Notes: generated from the letters alone by a model not told the origin. DNA of 64,000 nt from Ancylothrix sp. D3o (GCF_025370775.1 NZ_JAMXEX010000006.1:1-64000); one strand, 5' to 3'. Shown: positions 17,422-27,755, numbered from the stretch's first letter. A program made the numbers and translations.

Positions 17422-18684
17422 ATGATATTTCCCCCAGCACCGATTTCTGCTCTTTCTCCTGAAAATTGGCCTTTTAGCTTAGAATTGTTGCCACCGGCTA
17501 CTTGTTTAGTTGGCGGTGCTGTGCGTGATGCGTTGTTGGGAAGGAAACGGGAATACCTGGATCTTGATTTTGTCACAGCTAATGCGGCAATTGAAACGGC
17601 TTCAAAAGTTGCTAATCACTATAAAGCTGGTTTTGTGGTGTTGGATGCTTCTCGACAGATCGCACGGGTAGTGTTTGCTGAGGCAACAGTTGACTTTGCT
17701 CAGCAGGAGGGGGAAAGTTTGGAAACTGATTTACACCGGCGCGATTTTACAATTAATGCGATTGCTTACAATCCTTTTTCTGGCGAAATTATTGATTTCT
17801 TGGGGGGTTATGCTGATTTGCAGGCGGGTGTGCTTAGAATGATTTCTGCGGGCAATTTAGAGGATGATCCGTTGCGGTTATTGCGCGCCTACCGGCAAGC
17901 TTCGCAATTGGGTTTTACCATTGAACCGGCCACAAGAACAGCTATCCGCGAACGAGCTTTGTTACTGGGGAATGTGGCAGCCGAACGAGTGCGAGCAGAA
18001 TTGGCGTATTTACTGCCAACAGTTGAGGGAACTCAGCAGCTACAAGCTTTATTTACAGATGGTTTGCTGGGGGTTTGGTTGGCGGCGACAGAAAAGGATG
18101 TTTCTTTGCTGCCAAAAATTGATGAAGCGGCTATTTTATTAAAGGAGATAGAGCCGAAAATTGAGGCAGAATTGGCTAAAAATATTCGTGAAGGGGTGAA
18201 AACGCCTATAATAGCAATTGCTAAGCTGGTTTGTTTGCTGGGTTTTGAGGAGGTTAAGGCAGAAGAACAACTTTTAAATTTAAAGTACAGCCGTGTTGAA
18301 ATGCAGGCGGCTCTTGCGGTGATCAGAAATTTGCCGGTGGTATTAAAGGAGGAATGTTTGTCTATACGGGAAGAGTATTTTTTGTTTAAAAATTTGGGTT
18401 CGGCGTTTCCGGTGTTGGCGGTGGTGGCTGTGGCTTTGGGAGTGCCGGTTTTGAGGGTAGCAAGTTGGTTTGGCCGGTTTATCAACCCTGATGATCGCGT
18501 TGCTCATCCAAAATTGCCGGTGAGTGGAAATGATTTAATGAAGGAGCTTTGTTTAAGCCCTAGTCCGCAAGTGGGTGTACTGCTGACAGAAATTAGCATT
18601 TCTGTGGCAGAGGGACGCATTTCTAATCGGCAAGAGGCGCTGGAATTTGCGAGTGATTTGTTAAAAAGCCATTGTAAAGAATAA
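17422..18684 (+). CDS. tRNA nucleotidyltransferase (CCA-type, class II)
   Basis: The 420-residue enzyme belongs to the class II tRNA nucleotidyltransferase/poly(A) polymerase family. Visible motifs are GGAVRD, the metal-binding DLDF, the RRDFTINA motif and the LEDDPLRLLRAYRQASQLGF region that selects nucleotides. In some cyanobacteria CCA addition is split between CC-adding and A-adding enzymes, so it may add all or part of CCA. The start is probably ATG 17422; a TTG at 17407 and a GTG at 17419 are alternatives. Codon use is strongly GT-rich, as in several neighbours. Confidence 0.85.
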   Translation: MIFPPAPISALSPENWPFSLELLPPATCLVGGAVRDALLGRKREYLDLDFVTANAAIETASKVANHYKAGFVVLDASRQIARVVFAEATVDFAQQEGESLETDLHRRDFTINAIAYNPFSGEIIDFLGGYADLQAGVLRMISAGNLEDDPLRLLRAYRQASQLGFTIEPATRTAIRERALLLGNVAAERVRAELAYLLPTVEGTQQLQALFTDGLLGVWLAATEKDVSLLPKIDEAAILLKEIEPKIEAELAKNIREGVKTPIIAIAKLVCLLGFEEVKAEEQLLNLKYSRVEMQAALAVIRNLPVVLKEECLSIREEYFLFKNLGSAFPVLAVVAVALGVPVLRVASWFGRFINPDDRVAHPKLPVSGNDLMKELCLSPSPQVGVLLTEISISVAEGRISNRQEALEFASDLLKSHCKE

Positions 18685-19299
18685 TAAAGTTTATAATAGA
18701 AAGTTTTTCGGTTTTAGGAAGAGGGGCGAGATGTGAAATTTTGTGCCGGTGGGAGAGATCCTTATCCAGAGAGGAAGGTAATTTTTGGCGAGGGGGATTA
18801 GTTTTTTTGAATTTTTATAGTTTTTTTTACAATTGGCTTAGGCGAGGGACGGGATCGAGGTTTGAGAGCGTTTTTTAGAGGAAGGAGCTTGTGCTGAGTT
18901 GAGGGTTGTTATTTTTTGACGGTTTCATGTAAAATTAAAACAAGTAAGCGACCATAGCTTCCTGATTAAACTAAAGTCCCCCACATCCAACATAAAAACT
19001 TGAACAATTCAAGTAGGTAAACTTGACTGCTCCTGATTTTTTAAGGGAAAAACAAGTATCCAAACAGACCTGCCTTTTATGGCAAAATTAATGCGCTGTC
19101 GGCAAAGACTTTCAATGAAAAATTAATTTTCTGATTGCGGAACGCTGATAACGCTTTAATTCTGATATGTCTTTAGGCTGAAAAAATAACTTGGTCGAGA
19201 TGAGTCTGTAGAAAGATGAAATGGATGCAATGGGTTCTTAGTATGGGTCTAGGATCAGCTACTAAATAAAAAAGCTTTCACCAACAAAGGAGTAAAAGA
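18685..19299. other. Intergenic region, 615 nt, no gene seen
   Basis: No open frame with a ribosome-binding site and no recognised RNA family was found. The last part holds the leader of the KGG-repeat gene, including AGGAG about 8 nt before its ATG. Confidence 0.6.
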
Positions 19300-19689
19300 A
19301 TGGCAGAGAAAAGCAAACGCGGATTTGCCTCTATGGATGCAGAAAAGCAGCGTCAAATAGCGAGCAAAGGCGGACACGCCGCGCATCAAAAAGGCACCGC
19401 ACATGAATTTACCCCCGAAGAAGCCAGAGAAGCCGGTCGTAAAGGCGGAGAAGCGGTGAGCAAAAACCGCGAACACATGGCAAGAATCGGCAAAAAAGGT
19501 GGTGAAGCGGTCAGTCGAAACCGCGAACATATGTCAGCTATTGGCAGAAAAGGAGGAGAAGCTGTTAGCAAAGACCGGGAACATATGTCAGAAATCGGTA
19601 AAAAAGGCGGCCAACAAAGCCATAAAAATACAAATAATAGCAAAACCGCTACTACCGAAGAACAAAAAAGCACAACAGAAGGCGAGTAA
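19300..19689 (+). CDS. KGG-repeat stress-type protein
   Basis: The 129-residue, very hydrophilic protein consists mainly of KGG repeats. After a first unit (EKQRQIASKGGHAAHQKG) come four copies built on RIGKKGGEAVSRNREHM, with a Lys/Thr/Glu-rich tail. This pattern is the KGG/YciG/GsiB type linked in other bacteria to general stress and desiccation, with disordered structure. The role here is inferred from that resemblance. The ATG has a clear AGGAG upstream. The repeats are near-identical in DNA and could expand or contract. Confidence 0.8.
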   Translation: MAEKSKRGFASMDAEKQRQIASKGGHAAHQKGTAHEFTPEEAREAGRKGGEAVSKNREHMARIGKKGGEAVSRNREHMSAIGRKGGEAVSKDREHMSEIGKKGGQQSHKNTNNSKTATTEEQKSTTEGE

Positions 19690-19763
19690 ACTGGGTAATC
19701 TGCACCCAGACTTGGGTGCAGAGCGAAATCTGTTGTGTTTCACTAAAAAAGATTTCGTTGTTT

Positions 19764-20891
19764 TTAGTTTGCTCGGTAGGCGCGTGCAATAAGATTCCAG
19801 CACTCTTTACCGGGTAGTGATCGCTGCTGTAGGTGAGTATTTATCTCTCCTGCGGCGGCGATCCCTGATTTTAAAGCAACTTCGATTTGCCCACCGGCAC
19901 ACCAGTCACCGCAACAAACCACCGGCACCGGCTTTGCTGAAATTAGGCAATTTTGGGGAATGGGCCGGCGGACAAAAGCATAGCGCCAGCGCTGAATTTG
20001 CACCCATTCGGGAGCATTTAACCAACTTATTAAAGATTTACCTGCTAAGTTTAATAAATGTGTAGCAGCCGGCTGTAAGTCTGCTTCATCAAGATATTTT
20101 TCGGCATATTCAGCGCTGCTATGAAAGACAAAAAGAGGCTTTTCCGATAGCTGGCGTTTGCTACTATCCCAACCGGCCCAAGCTAAATCATAATTTTCTG
20201 GAAAACTCACACTGCGCCATGCGGTTGCTCGTTGGTTTAAATCTATGTTGCGGGTTGGCGGGTAGCCGGCCATGACACTTAAACAGGGGTCATATTCTGC
20301 GTAGCATAAACTCTCAAAAAAGTCAAGACTAAAAAAAGATTTATTTGGCTCAATTAAGGGAACGGCTTGGGGTGCGGGAATGGCGAGCACGACGGCTTTT
20401 GCTTGTAGGGTTTGGCTGGTAGGTTCTGGGGTGCCGGCAATTTCTAGGCTTAGCTGCCAAGTTTCCTCAGCGGTTGGTGTCATGGCAACCAAACGCTGGC
20501 TTTTGAAAATCTCTAAGCCACTGGCCAAAAATTTGCCGATGGCATTCATGCCGGTGGGTGCAGCATAATAGATTGTCCAGTCGTTAGACGTGGTTGGGGA
20601 AAGTGAAGCGGTGGTGGGATCGCAGAGATAAGTTGTGTTTGTCCAGGGTTCGATGATACGGTGTTCGGATAGTTCGTGAATTAAACCTTGCAACAAATCG
20701 CCTTTGGGTTCGAGGTAGCGGGCACCGTGATCTGCTATAGTGTCCCCGATGCGCCTGGTGGCAAGTCGTCCGCCCACACCACGAGATTTTTCAATAACTG
20801 CTACAGAATAGCCGCAATGCCGCAACAATGAAGCGGAAACTAAACCGCTGATGCCGGCGCCGATGACTGCTACATCTAAAATTTCTGTCAT
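19764..20891 (-). CDS. Renalase-like FAD-dependent oxidoreductase
   Basis: A 375-residue flavoprotein whose N terminus VAVIGAGISGLVSASLLR is the FAD-binding Rossmann motif, followed by EKSRGVGGRLATRR and DHGARYLE, the pattern of renalase and related amine-oxidase-fold enzymes. The C-terminal FAD contact VVCCGDWCAGGQIEVALKSG is also present. It likely oxidises a small reduced metabolite, possibly NAD(P)H isomers as renalase does; the substrate is not established. It is monocistronic and cytosolic, with no signal peptide. Confidence 0.8.
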   Translation of the reverse strand: MTEILDVAVIGAGISGLVSASLLRHCGYSVAVIEKSRGVGGRLATRRIGDTIADHGARYLEPKGDLLQGLIHELSEHRIIEPWTNTTYLCDPTTASLSPTTSNDWTIYYAAPTGMNAIGKFLASGLEIFKSQRLVAMTPTAEETWQLSLEIAGTPEPTSQTLQAKAVVLAIPAPQAVPLIEPNKSFFSLDFFESLCYAEYDPCLSVMAGYPPTRNIDLNQRATAWRSVSFPENYDLAWAGWDSSKRQLSEKPLFVFHSSAEYAEKYLDEADLQPAATHLLNLAGKSLISWLNAPEWVQIQRWRYAFVRRPIPQNCLISAKPVPVVCCGDWCAGGQIEVALKSGIAAAGEINTHLQQRSLPGKECWNLIARAYRAN

Positions 20892-21198
20892 GGATTGTTA
20901 AATTAGTTTCTTGACGTTTTAACCTTAAATAAACTTAACCGCTTAGCACCGTTCTCTACAATCTCAGGGCGAGAAGATTGATCGCTTTATAGGAGAGTTG
21001 AGATTCCAAGTTTGTAACATTGTTTCGTTGCAGCCTTCGATTGTAGGGCTGGGTGGGGCGTGCCGGTTTATCCGCAAAATTTTACTTCCTAAGCAATAAA
21101 ACCTCAGAATCGAAACACAATAGTAGAATAGGTGAGAACGGGTTGCGGTGAACAAAACACCGCCTGTCCGTGCCTAATGTCGCAGGAGGAAGCTGACT
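20892..21198. other. Intergenic region with a leader hairpin
   Basis: Divergent promoters of the flavoprotein and YaaW genes must lie here. GCGGTG (21145-21150) pairs with CACCGC (21158-21163) about 20 nt ahead of the YaaW ribosome-binding site and may influence its translation. Nothing else was recognised. Confidence 0.5.
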
Positions 21199-22041
21199 TT
21201 GGACGAGCTACGCTCAGCGTTGGAATTAGCAAGCGATGAAGAATTACAGCAGTTAACTGATATTCTGTTTTGTCGCCGGTTCAATCCTTTAGATTATGTG
21301 CAAACGCCCGAACCGATTGATATCAAAAGTAGAGATCGCTGTTCCTGGTTAGATGCGATTGAGCAAAGATTTCGCTATTTGGCTGCGGATGGCATCACGG
21401 TTTTACGGGGTAGCACTTCGCAAGTAAGTTACAGGCAAGTTTTGATTAAAGTTTGCCGTTATTTGAAAATTCCTTTCTCAACTAAGCTATCAACAACTGA
21501 TTTAGAAGCTGAGGTGTTTTTGTTTTTGATCGGGCAAGCTTGGCAAAAGTTGCCGGTTGCTGAACAACAAGCCTTGACTTTAAGAGTGCAAAAAGCTTTG
21601 GTGAAATCAAATTTTTCTGAGCCTTTACCGCTTTCTGTGCAGAAAAATCCTTTTGGTTTGTTTGTTAAGGGCGGTAGTGCTTTGGCTGTTTCTTCGGTGG
21701 TGCAGCCATTTTTGTTGCAGCAATTTGCTCGTCAATTTGCGATTCAATTTGCTCAATATCAAATCGCTAAAGAAACGCTGGCTTTAGGCGGTTCTGTGGC
21801 GGCGGCGGGAATGGAAAATTATGTGGCTTTGCAGGCTGCTAAACAAGGGATGACGGTTGCTGCTGCTCGTTATGGGGCTGTTCGGACGATGTTATCTTTT
21901 GTGGGGCCGGTGCTTTGGACTTGGTTTTTAGCTGATTTGGGTTGGCGGGCTATTGCTACTAATTATGCTCGGATTATTCCGACGGTTTTTGCTTTGGCTC
22001 AAATTCGTCTCACTCGTGGGGAGTGTTGGGAATGGGCTTGA
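21199..22041 (+). CDS. YaaW-family (UPF0174) protein
   Basis: The 280-residue protein matches the YaaW/UPF0174 type: an N-terminal LRSALELASDEELQQLTDILFCRRFNPLD and a hydrophobic Ala/Gly-rich C-terminal half (about 155-270) that may associate with membranes. The biochemical function of this family is not known. The start is TTG 21199, preceded by a full AGGAGGA 8 nt upstream, which is decisive. A membrane polymerase-like gene follows 33 nt later and may be co-transcribed. Confidence 0.7.
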   Translation: MDELRSALELASDEELQQLTDILFCRRFNPLDYVQTPEPIDIKSRDRCSWLDAIEQRFRYLAADGITVLRGSTSQVSYRQVLIKVCRYLKIPFSTKLSTTDLEAEVFLFLIGQAWQKLPVAEQQALTLRVQKALVKSNFSEPLPLSVQKNPFGLFVKGGSALAVSSVVQPFLLQQFARQFAIQFAQYQIAKETLALGGSVAAAGMENYVALQAAKQGMTVAAARYGAVRTMLSFVGPVLWTWFLADLGWRAIATNYARIIPTVFALAQIRLTRGECWEWA

Positions 22042-22074
22042 TGATTTTAAATTCTAGGTTTTAGATTTGAAGGA

Positions 22075-23433
22075 ATGAATAAAACGTTTAATTTGTCAAG
22101 TCTAAAATCTCCTTGGAACTGCGCCCAAATCGGTCTATCTCTATGGCCTTTTAGTCCGCTTTTGGGTGCGGTTTTTGTTGTTTTGGCTGTGTTGAAAAGT
22201 TGGCGACAAAATTTTAAAGAGATTTGTCGGATTCCTGTTTATCGAGGGTTTGCTATTCTGGCCGGTTGGTTAATTTTTATTTGTTTCTTTGCAGATAACC
22301 AGACGCTATCTTTTCTGGGTTTTTTTAATTTTTTTCCATTTTTTCTTGTATTTGCAGGCTTGAGTTTGTTGATCAGAACAACAAAACAATTGCGGCGTAT
22401 TGCTTGGATTTTGGTGATCGGTTCTGTGCCGGTTGTTTTGATTGGTTTGGGGCAGCTATTTTTAGGTTTGAAAGGGCCGATAATTTTTTTATGGGCTGTA
22501 ATTAATTGGGTTTTGGCGGCTGGAGGTAATCCTGTAGGTCGGATGTCTTCTGTGTTTGACTATGCGAATGTTTTGGCTAATTATTTGGTGATTACATTTG
22601 TTTTTTCCCTGGGCCTGTGGTTAGAAAATTCTCCAGCTTTAAAAGGTATATTTAACCGAAATTTTAATTTCAAGGATGAGCATGGTAAGCAGAAAGTTGG
22701 GAAAGTTGCCTTTCTAACAAGTGCGGTTTTGTTAAATGCAATTGGATTAATTTTAACAAATTCTCGTAATGCTTGGGGTTTGGCAGGAATTGCGGTGTGT
22801 GTGTTTGCTTTTTATGCCGGTTGGCGATGGTTGGTGGCGGCGGTTTTTGGGGGAGTCGGGGCTGTTTTTGTCTCGGCTTTTGGCCCTGATCCTTTTCGCC
22901 AAGGTTTGCGGTTAATTGTGCCTAAATATGTTTGGGCAAGGTTAACGGATGAGTTGTTTGTAAGACCGGCACCAACTTTAAGAGTTACGCAGTGGAATTT
23001 TGCCTGGAAGGGTGCCCTATCGCGGCCTTTTACTGGTTGGGGTTTAAATAATTTTCCGGGGCATTATTATCAAGAATTTGCGGCTGCATATCAAGGCCAA
23101 GCTTTGGAATGGCCGCAACATCCCCACAATTTATTTTTGATGTTGAGTTATGAAACCGGCTTGCCAGGAATGTTATTATTTTGTGGTTTAATAGGTTGGA
23201 TTTTGGCTCAGGGAGTTGTGTTATTTATGGGTCGCTATTCTTTTAAGTTGGCGGCTGATAAATTGATATTTTTTACTTATTTAGTGGCGTTTTTTGCTAC
23301 TACAATTTTTCATTTGGTTGATGTGACGTTATTTGATTTGCGGGTTAATCTTTTGGGGTGGTTTTTGTTGGCGGGTATTTTTGGGGTGGTGGAGTCTAAA
23401 GGTGGTAGTGGGGATGATAGCACTTTAGCCTGA
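22075..23433 (+). CDS. O-antigen ligase/polymerase-like membrane protein
   Basis: The 452-residue integral membrane protein has about ten hydrophobic helices and a large loop before the last ones with the Wzy_C/O-antigen ligase signature (TQWNFAWKGALSRPFTGWGLNNFPGHYY ... PQHPHNLFLMLSYETGLPGM). Proteins of this family join or polymerise surface glycans; in cyanobacteria the group also includes IctB-like proteins once linked to carbon uptake. No other polysaccharide genes are adjacent, so its substrate is open. Start ATG 22075 lacks a strong ribosome-binding site. Confidence 0.8.
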   Translation: MNKTFNLSSLKSPWNCAQIGLSLWPFSPLLGAVFVVLAVLKSWRQNFKEICRIPVYRGFAILAGWLIFICFFADNQTLSFLGFFNFFPFFLVFAGLSLLIRTTKQLRRIAWILVIGSVPVVLIGLGQLFLGLKGPIIFLWAVINWVLAAGGNPVGRMSSVFDYANVLANYLVITFVFSLGLWLENSPALKGIFNRNFNFKDEHGKQKVGKVAFLTSAVLLNAIGLILTNSRNAWGLAGIAVCVFAFYAGWRWLVAAVFGGVGAVFVSAFGPDPFRQGLRLIVPKYVWARLTDELFVRPAPTLRVTQWNFAWKGALSRPFTGWGLNNFPGHYYQEFAAAYQGQALEWPQHPHNLFLMLSYETGLPGMLLFCGLIGWILAQGVVLFMGRYSFKLAADKLIFFTYLVAFFATTIFHLVDVTLFDLRVNLLGWFLLAGIFGVVESKGGSGDDSTLA

Positions 23434-23516
23434 CTATGAAGCTTCTCTAGTGCAAAGCAAAGCGAAGCTCGTTAAAATAGTCACACAACAAACCACACTA
23501 AGCACGGTAAGCTTCA

Positions 23517-24071
23517 GTGACACAAAATAGAGGCACCGCAAAAACCCAATACCAAAAACTGCTCGAACACAGCCAGCAAAACAGCTACTACAGCCTGCTA
23601 GGGTTGCATCCGTCCGCCTCCTCCATCGAGATCCGGCGAGCCTATTGGGAACTCAGCAAACGCTACCATCCAGACACAACCGAGCTACCAGCCGAAACCG
23701 CCAAAGAAAATTTCCAAAAAATCAACGAAGCCTACGCCACCCTAAGCAACCCAGAGCGGCGGATGGTTTACGATGAAAAAATCCGCTATTCTCGCATAGC
23801 CGTTTCTGCGCCTTCGCAGCTACACCAACCACAAAACAAACACTACCAATCAAACTCTGCTTACCTAGACCCCACCGACCGGCCCCTGTCTGCCGGTGAA
23901 ATCTTCGCCTTATTTCTATTGTGCCTAACCTTTATCGGCTGCTTATTCCTAGCCATCATTGTTGGGCTCACACGAGGGGACACTCTCCCAGCCTCAGCCA
24001 GCCTCAACCCACCGGCCCAAATCATTTTTCAAAATCCGCAGAAAAGTCAATTGCATAGCACATTTCTTTAA
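23517..24071 (+). CDS. J-domain protein with C-terminal membrane anchor
   Basis: A 184-residue DnaJ-like cochaperone. The J domain (24-87) carries HPD at 51-53, needed to stimulate DnaK ATPase. A single hydrophobic segment (128-151) near the C terminus suggests anchoring in the thylakoid or plasma membrane with the J domain in the cytosol. The start is GTG 23517. The next gene, DUF3143, begins 46 nt downstream on the same strand, and the two probably form an operon. Codon use is C/A-rich, unlike the GT-rich genes just upstream. Confidence 0.88.
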   Translation: MTQNRGTAKTQYQKLLEHSQQNSYYSLLGLHPSASSIEIRRAYWELSKRYHPDTTELPAETAKENFQKINEAYATLSNPERRMVYDEKIRYSRIAVSAPSQLHQPQNKHYQSNSAYLDPTDRPLSAGEIFALFLLCLTFIGCLFLAIIVGLTRGDTLPASASLNPPAQIIFQNPQKSQLHSTFL

Positions 24072-24117
24072 AAAAGTCAACCATAAAAAGCAAAACTTTA
24101 ACTAATTTTTGTAAACC

Positions 24118-24402
24118 ATGCCAAACTCCATGACCACCCCACCCGCAGAAACGCCGTTATACAACCACCCCTTACCCGAAATCGAAAAATGGCTGAGTAA
24201 CCTAGGCTGCCAACAAGACCGCACAGAACTGCATTGCTGGCGAGTTGAACGTCCTTTGTGGCAAGCTGAAATCATACTCGACATCGACCAGTTAACCGTC
24301 CGCTACATCAAGGCCGGTGCTGATGGTTCAGACATCGTGCGAGCCTTCAAATATTCCCTCAGCCGTAGAGACGTAGAACAAGCCGTTTTTTCTGGGCCGT
24401 AG
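24118..24402 (+). CDS. DUF3143-domain protein
   Basis: A 94-residue cytosolic protein of the cyanobacterial DUF3143 family, recognised from LYNHPLPEIEKWLSNLGC, WRVERPLWQAEIILDIDQLTVRY and the FKYSLSRRDVE ending. Function is not known. Its place directly after a J-domain gene suggests a link to chaperone function, by inference. Start ATG 24118; no strong ribosome-binding site, so translational coupling to the upstream gene is possible. Confidence 0.85.
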   Translation: MPNSMTTPPAETPLYNHPLPEIEKWLSNLGCQQDRTELHCWRVERPLWQAEIILDIDQLTVRYIKAGADGSDIVRAFKYSLSRRDVEQAVFSGP

Positions 24403-24517
24403 GGAGTTCGGGCAGACGGGCCGAGTGACAGTACCGGCCCCCCAGTGGCGCAGGAGTCCCGCCTGCGATGTGGCGCATCTGTAAGAGATGCAATTGCCGG
24501 CCCCCACCCATCGCCAA

Positions 24518-25267
24518 TTAAACCTTACCAAACCGGCGTTGACGCTGCTGGTAATCTCTTAAGGCAACGTGGAAAGCCTGCCGGTCAAAATCTGGCCACA
24601 TTGTCTCTGTAATATAAATTTCCGCATAAGCGACCTGCCACAACAAAAAATTACTAATCCGCATTTCTCCAGACGTGCGAATCAGTAAATCTGGGTCACA
24701 AATGCCCGCCGTATATAAATGCTTTTCAAACAACCCCTCATCAATTTGATCTGGCTGTAACTTCCCATCCTGTACCATCGCAGCAATTGACCGGCACGCC
24801 TGTAAAATTTCTTGCCGACCTCCATAATTTGTTGCAACGCTAAACTGAATGCCGCTATTATTTTGCGTAGCCTCCACCGAGCGGTCAATCTCAGCCCTTA
24901 ACGTTTTTGGCAGCGAGTCCAAATTGCCGACAAACTTAATTTTGACATCCTCCTCCATCATTTCCCGTAACTCTTGACGCAAGACCCGCTCAAACAAAGT
25001 CATCAAAAAATCGACCTCTTCCAAAGGCCGGCCCCAATTTTCCGTAGAAAAAGCATAAGCCGTCAGCGCTTCAATACCCCAATCCCGACAACAGCGCAAC
25101 AAATCTTTAAGCGCATCCACCCCGCGCCGGTGGCCCACAATCCGGGGCAACCCTTGACGCTTGGCCCACCGGCCATTACCATCCATAATAACGGCAACGT
25201 GCTTAGGTAGCCGTTCCCGGTCAAGGTCAGCAGGTAAATCTTTTAAAATACTGGGCTTTGTAGTCAT
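24518..25267 (-). CDS. uppS: Isoprenyl transferase (undecaprenyl diphosphate synthase)
   Basis: The enzyme condenses isopentenyl diphosphate onto an allylic primer in cis to make the C55 lipid carrier for cell-wall synthesis. The 249 residues contain [15 protein letters not shown] with catalytic Asp29, GHRRGVDAL, the [11 protein letters not shown] motif and the C-terminal [23 protein letters not shown] signature. The gene overlaps cdaA by 4 nt (ATGA), so the two are translated together. With lysA upstream, the set covers cell-wall precursor and carrier supply. Confidence 0.95.
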   Translation of the reverse strand: MTTKPSILKDLPADLDRERLPKHVAVIMDGNGRWAKRQGLPRIVGHRRGVDALKDLLRCCRDWGIEALTAYAFSTENWGRPLEEVDFLMTLFERVLRQELREMMEEDVKIKFVGNLDSLPKTLRAEIDRSVEATQNNSGIQFSVATNYGGRQEILQACRSIAAMVQDGKLQPDQIDEGLFEKHLYTAGICDPDLLIRTSGEMRISNFLLWQVAYAEIYITETMWPDFDRQAFHVALRDYQQRQRRFGKV

Positions 25268-26208
25268 TTTTTATCACCAGAAGCCGACGATGGAAGACGC
25301 AGTAAACGCGAAACAAGTGCCAGAAGCCGGGAACCTAAACGTCCCAACAAGCGTAAATTAGGGGCCACAGCCTCGCGGTCAACAGATTGAGAAAAGCGAG
25401 CCTCCAGCAGTTCCTTAAGTTTACTGCTCGTCAGAGGCCGGTTTAAACCACCTCTTTCCGCAAGGGAAATTGAGCCGGTTTCTTCAGATACAACCACACA
25501 AATACAATTTTCGACTTTTTCCGTAATTCCCATCGCCGCACGGTGGCGAGTTCCCAACTGGCGCGACGCAGTGCGATCAGACAAAGGCAGAATTACCCCC
25601 GCCGCCAAAATCCGCGAGCCGCGAATCAAAACCGCTCCATCATGTAATAAAGTTGAAGTTTGAAAAATAGTTTGCAACAATTCCTTAGAAACTTCCGCAT
25701 TTAATCGTACACCGGGCACCGAAAAATCGCGCTCATCAATCGGCAAACCGGTTTCCAAAATCAATAAAGCGCCGGTGCGGTTTTGGGACAACTCCTTGAT
25801 CGCATCGACAATCTCATCAACCACTGTATCCGCCTTGGGTACAGCAGTGCGGGCCGGTTGAAAAAGCGCCCCTAACTCCCCGCGTCCCAACTGTTCCAAA
25901 AACCGGCGAAACTCTGACTGCAAAATCACAGCCATCGCCACCGCCGAACCAACCACCAACTTTTCGAGGACAAAACTTAAAAGCCGCAACTCCAAAGAAC
26001 TAGATATCGCCGTAGCCAACATCAAAAAAATCAATCCCCGAACCATCCACAGCGTCCGCCTCTCGCCAATAATCACCAGCACCATATAAGTCAAAGCCAA
26101 AACTAGCCCAATATCAATAGGGCTTTTTAGCCACTGCGTCCAAATATCTATAAACTGACGCACTGCGATTTGAGTCCAGTTAAGGTCGTAATTGGGACTC
26201 AATTTCAT
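25264..26208 (-). CDS. cdaA: Diadenylate cyclase CdaA (c-di-AMP synthase)
   Basis: CdaA makes the second messenger c-di-AMP from two ATP, controlling potassium, osmotic balance and, in cyanobacteria, night survival. The 314-residue protein has three N-terminal membrane helices (about 33-48, 54-72, 79-95) and a DisA_N catalytic domain with DGA (190-192) and RHR (221-223) intact. A C-terminal hydrophobic segment is also present. It lies between lysA and uppS, reading left. Confidence 0.94.
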   Translation of the reverse strand: MKLSPNYDLNWTQIAVRQFIDIWTQWLKSPIDIGLVLALTYMVLVIIGERRTLWMVRGLIFLMLATAISSSLELRLLSFVLEKLVVGSAVAMAVILQSEFRRFLEQLGRGELGALFQPARTAVPKADTVVDEIVDAIKELSQNRTGALLILETGLPIDERDFSVPGVRLNAEVSKELLQTIFQTSTLLHDGAVLIRGSRILAAGVILPLSDRTASRQLGTRHRAAMGITEKVENCICVVVSEETGSISLAERGGLNRPLTSSKLKELLEARFSQSVDREAVAPNLRLLGRLGSRLLALVSRLLRLPSSASGDKK

Positions 26209-26345
26209 TTGTCATTTGTCCCTAGTCCATTGTCATTTGGTGTCATGTCATTTGTCCATAGTCATTTATTGTCATGTCATTAGTCATTTGTCATTGCAAA
26301 AAAAATGGCATTTATACAAAGGACTAATGACAAAGGACTAACGAC
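26206..26345. repeat. Short tandem repeats between cdaA and lysA
   Basis: Imperfect units of GTCATTT with CCATAGTC/CTAGTC variants run through the spacer. This is the type of short tandem repeat common between cyanobacterial genes. It has no spacer structure of a CRISPR array. Confidence 0.75.
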
Positions 26346-26348
26346 AGA

Positions 26349-27755
26349 TTAAACGTGCGGGTGCAGCAAGCGGCCAGGCAAACGATCATGGCGCAACAAA
26401 TCTACATAATTTTCGCGTTGCAAAATAATGTTTGCTTCGCCATTCTTCACCACCACCCCAGCCGGTCGGGGTAAACGATTGTAATTTGATGCCATGCTGT
26501 AGTTATAAGCACCGGTCGCCATTACCACTAAAATATCCCCAGGCTGAGAATTCGGCAATTTTGCACTCTTAATCAAAATATCGCCAGACTCGCAGTGTTT
26601 GCCAGCCACCGTCACCGTTTCGGTAAGCGGATCTTTCATCCGATTTGCCACCACAGCCCGGTACACTGACTGATAAGTGATAGGACGGGGATTATCAGAC
26701 ATTCCACCATCAACGGCTAAATAAGTGCGAATTTCTGGGATAACTTTTTGAGAGCCTATGGTGTAAGCCGTCACGCAAGCAGAGCCAATCAAAGACCGGC
26801 CAGGCTCACTCAACAATCGGGGCAAAGGGACATCCTGAGCCTTACAAGCTTCTGTCATCGCCTCACAGATGACTTTTACCCAAGCATCAATACTTGGTGG
26901 ATCATCAGACTCGGTGTAGCGAATACCCAAACCACCACCGACGTTTAACTGTTCCACCGGCAACCCATAAGATAACGCCAGTTTATACCAACCTACCAAA
27001 ACACCGGCCAAATCGCGGTGAGGTTCGAGTTCAAAAATTTGTGAGCCGATGTGGGCGTGTAAACCGACACAATCAACGTTAGACTGCTGACGGAGATAAT
27101 CAAAAACCTGCTCAACTTGATCAGGATCAAAACCAAACTTGCTGTCGAGGTGGCCGGTGCGGATATATTCGTGAGTGTGACACTCGATCCCCGGCGTGAA
27201 GCGTAACATGATGCGAACCGGCTGAGGTTTTGCCTTAGAAATAGCCGCAACAGTAGACATTTCCAGCCAATTATCAACCATGATGGTGCAGCCGTTATCG
27301 ACAGCAAAGCGCAACTCTTCCAAAGATTTATTATTCCCGTGAAAATAAAGCTTATCACCAGGCACACCGGCTTGTAGTGCGGTATAGAGTTCGCCACCAG
27401 ACACTACATCAATGCCTAAACCTTCAGAGCCGGCAATGGCACAAACGGCTAAACAACTCCATGCTTTTGAAGCATACAACACGAGAGAGTCGCCGGCCCA
27501 ATAACGCCTAAAGGCTTCTCGATATTGACGAGCAGCAGCGCGTACCGAGTCTTCATCTAAGATATAAAGTGGAGAACCAAAACGCGCCACCAGATCCGCC
27601 ACATCACAACCTCCGATTTCGAGGTGTTCTTTGTGGTTCACCTTAGCCGTGAGGGGTAAGAGATATTGATTAGGAGAGCGTTCTGCCCCGTCATTCGTTG
27701 CAGGTAAATACTGACACCCAGAATTTTGAGGGTTGGCAATGGTTGTGGATGACAT
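26349..27755 (-). CDS. lysA: Diaminopimelate decarboxylase
   Basis: LysA removes CO2 from meso-diaminopimelate to give lysine, using PLP. The 468-residue fold-type III enzyme shows the PLP lysine in LYASKAW (Lys97), HIGSQI, the GGGLGIRY phosphate-binding loop, EPGRSL and the CESGD catalytic Cys region. I use ATG 27755 since the N terminus then matches family members (SSTTIANPQNSGCQYLP). A TTG at 27794 would add 13 unlikely residues and approach the rimI start. It probably leads the leftward lysA-cdaA-uppS set. Confidence 0.95.
   Translation of the reverse strand: MSSTTIANPQNSGCQYLPATNDGAERSPNQYLLPLTAKVNHKEHLEIGGCDVADLVARFGSPLYILDEDSVRAAARQYREAFRRYWAGDSLVLYASKAWSCLAVCAIAGSEGLGIDVVSGGELYTALQAGVPGDKLYFHGNNKSLEELRFAVDNGCTIMVDNWLEMSTVAAISKAKPQPVRIMLRFTPGIECHTHEYIRTGHLDSKFGFDPDQVEQVFDYLRQQSNVDCVGLHAHIGSQIFELEPHRDLAGVLVGWYKLALSYGLPVEQLNVGGGLGIRYTESDDPPSIDAWVKVICEAMTEACKAQDVPLPRLLSEPGRSLIGSACVTAYTIGSQKVIPEIRTYLAVDGGMSDNPRPITYQSVYRAVVANRMKDPLTETVTVAGKHCESGDILIKSAKLPNSQPGDILVVMATGAYNYSMASNYNRLPRPAGVVVKNGEANIILQRENYVDLLRHDRLPGRLLHPHV

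Noticed and set aside
26206-26345. Possible CRISPR-like array
   Set aside because: Units are about 7 nt, imperfect and contiguous, with no unique spacers of constant length and no cas genes nearby.
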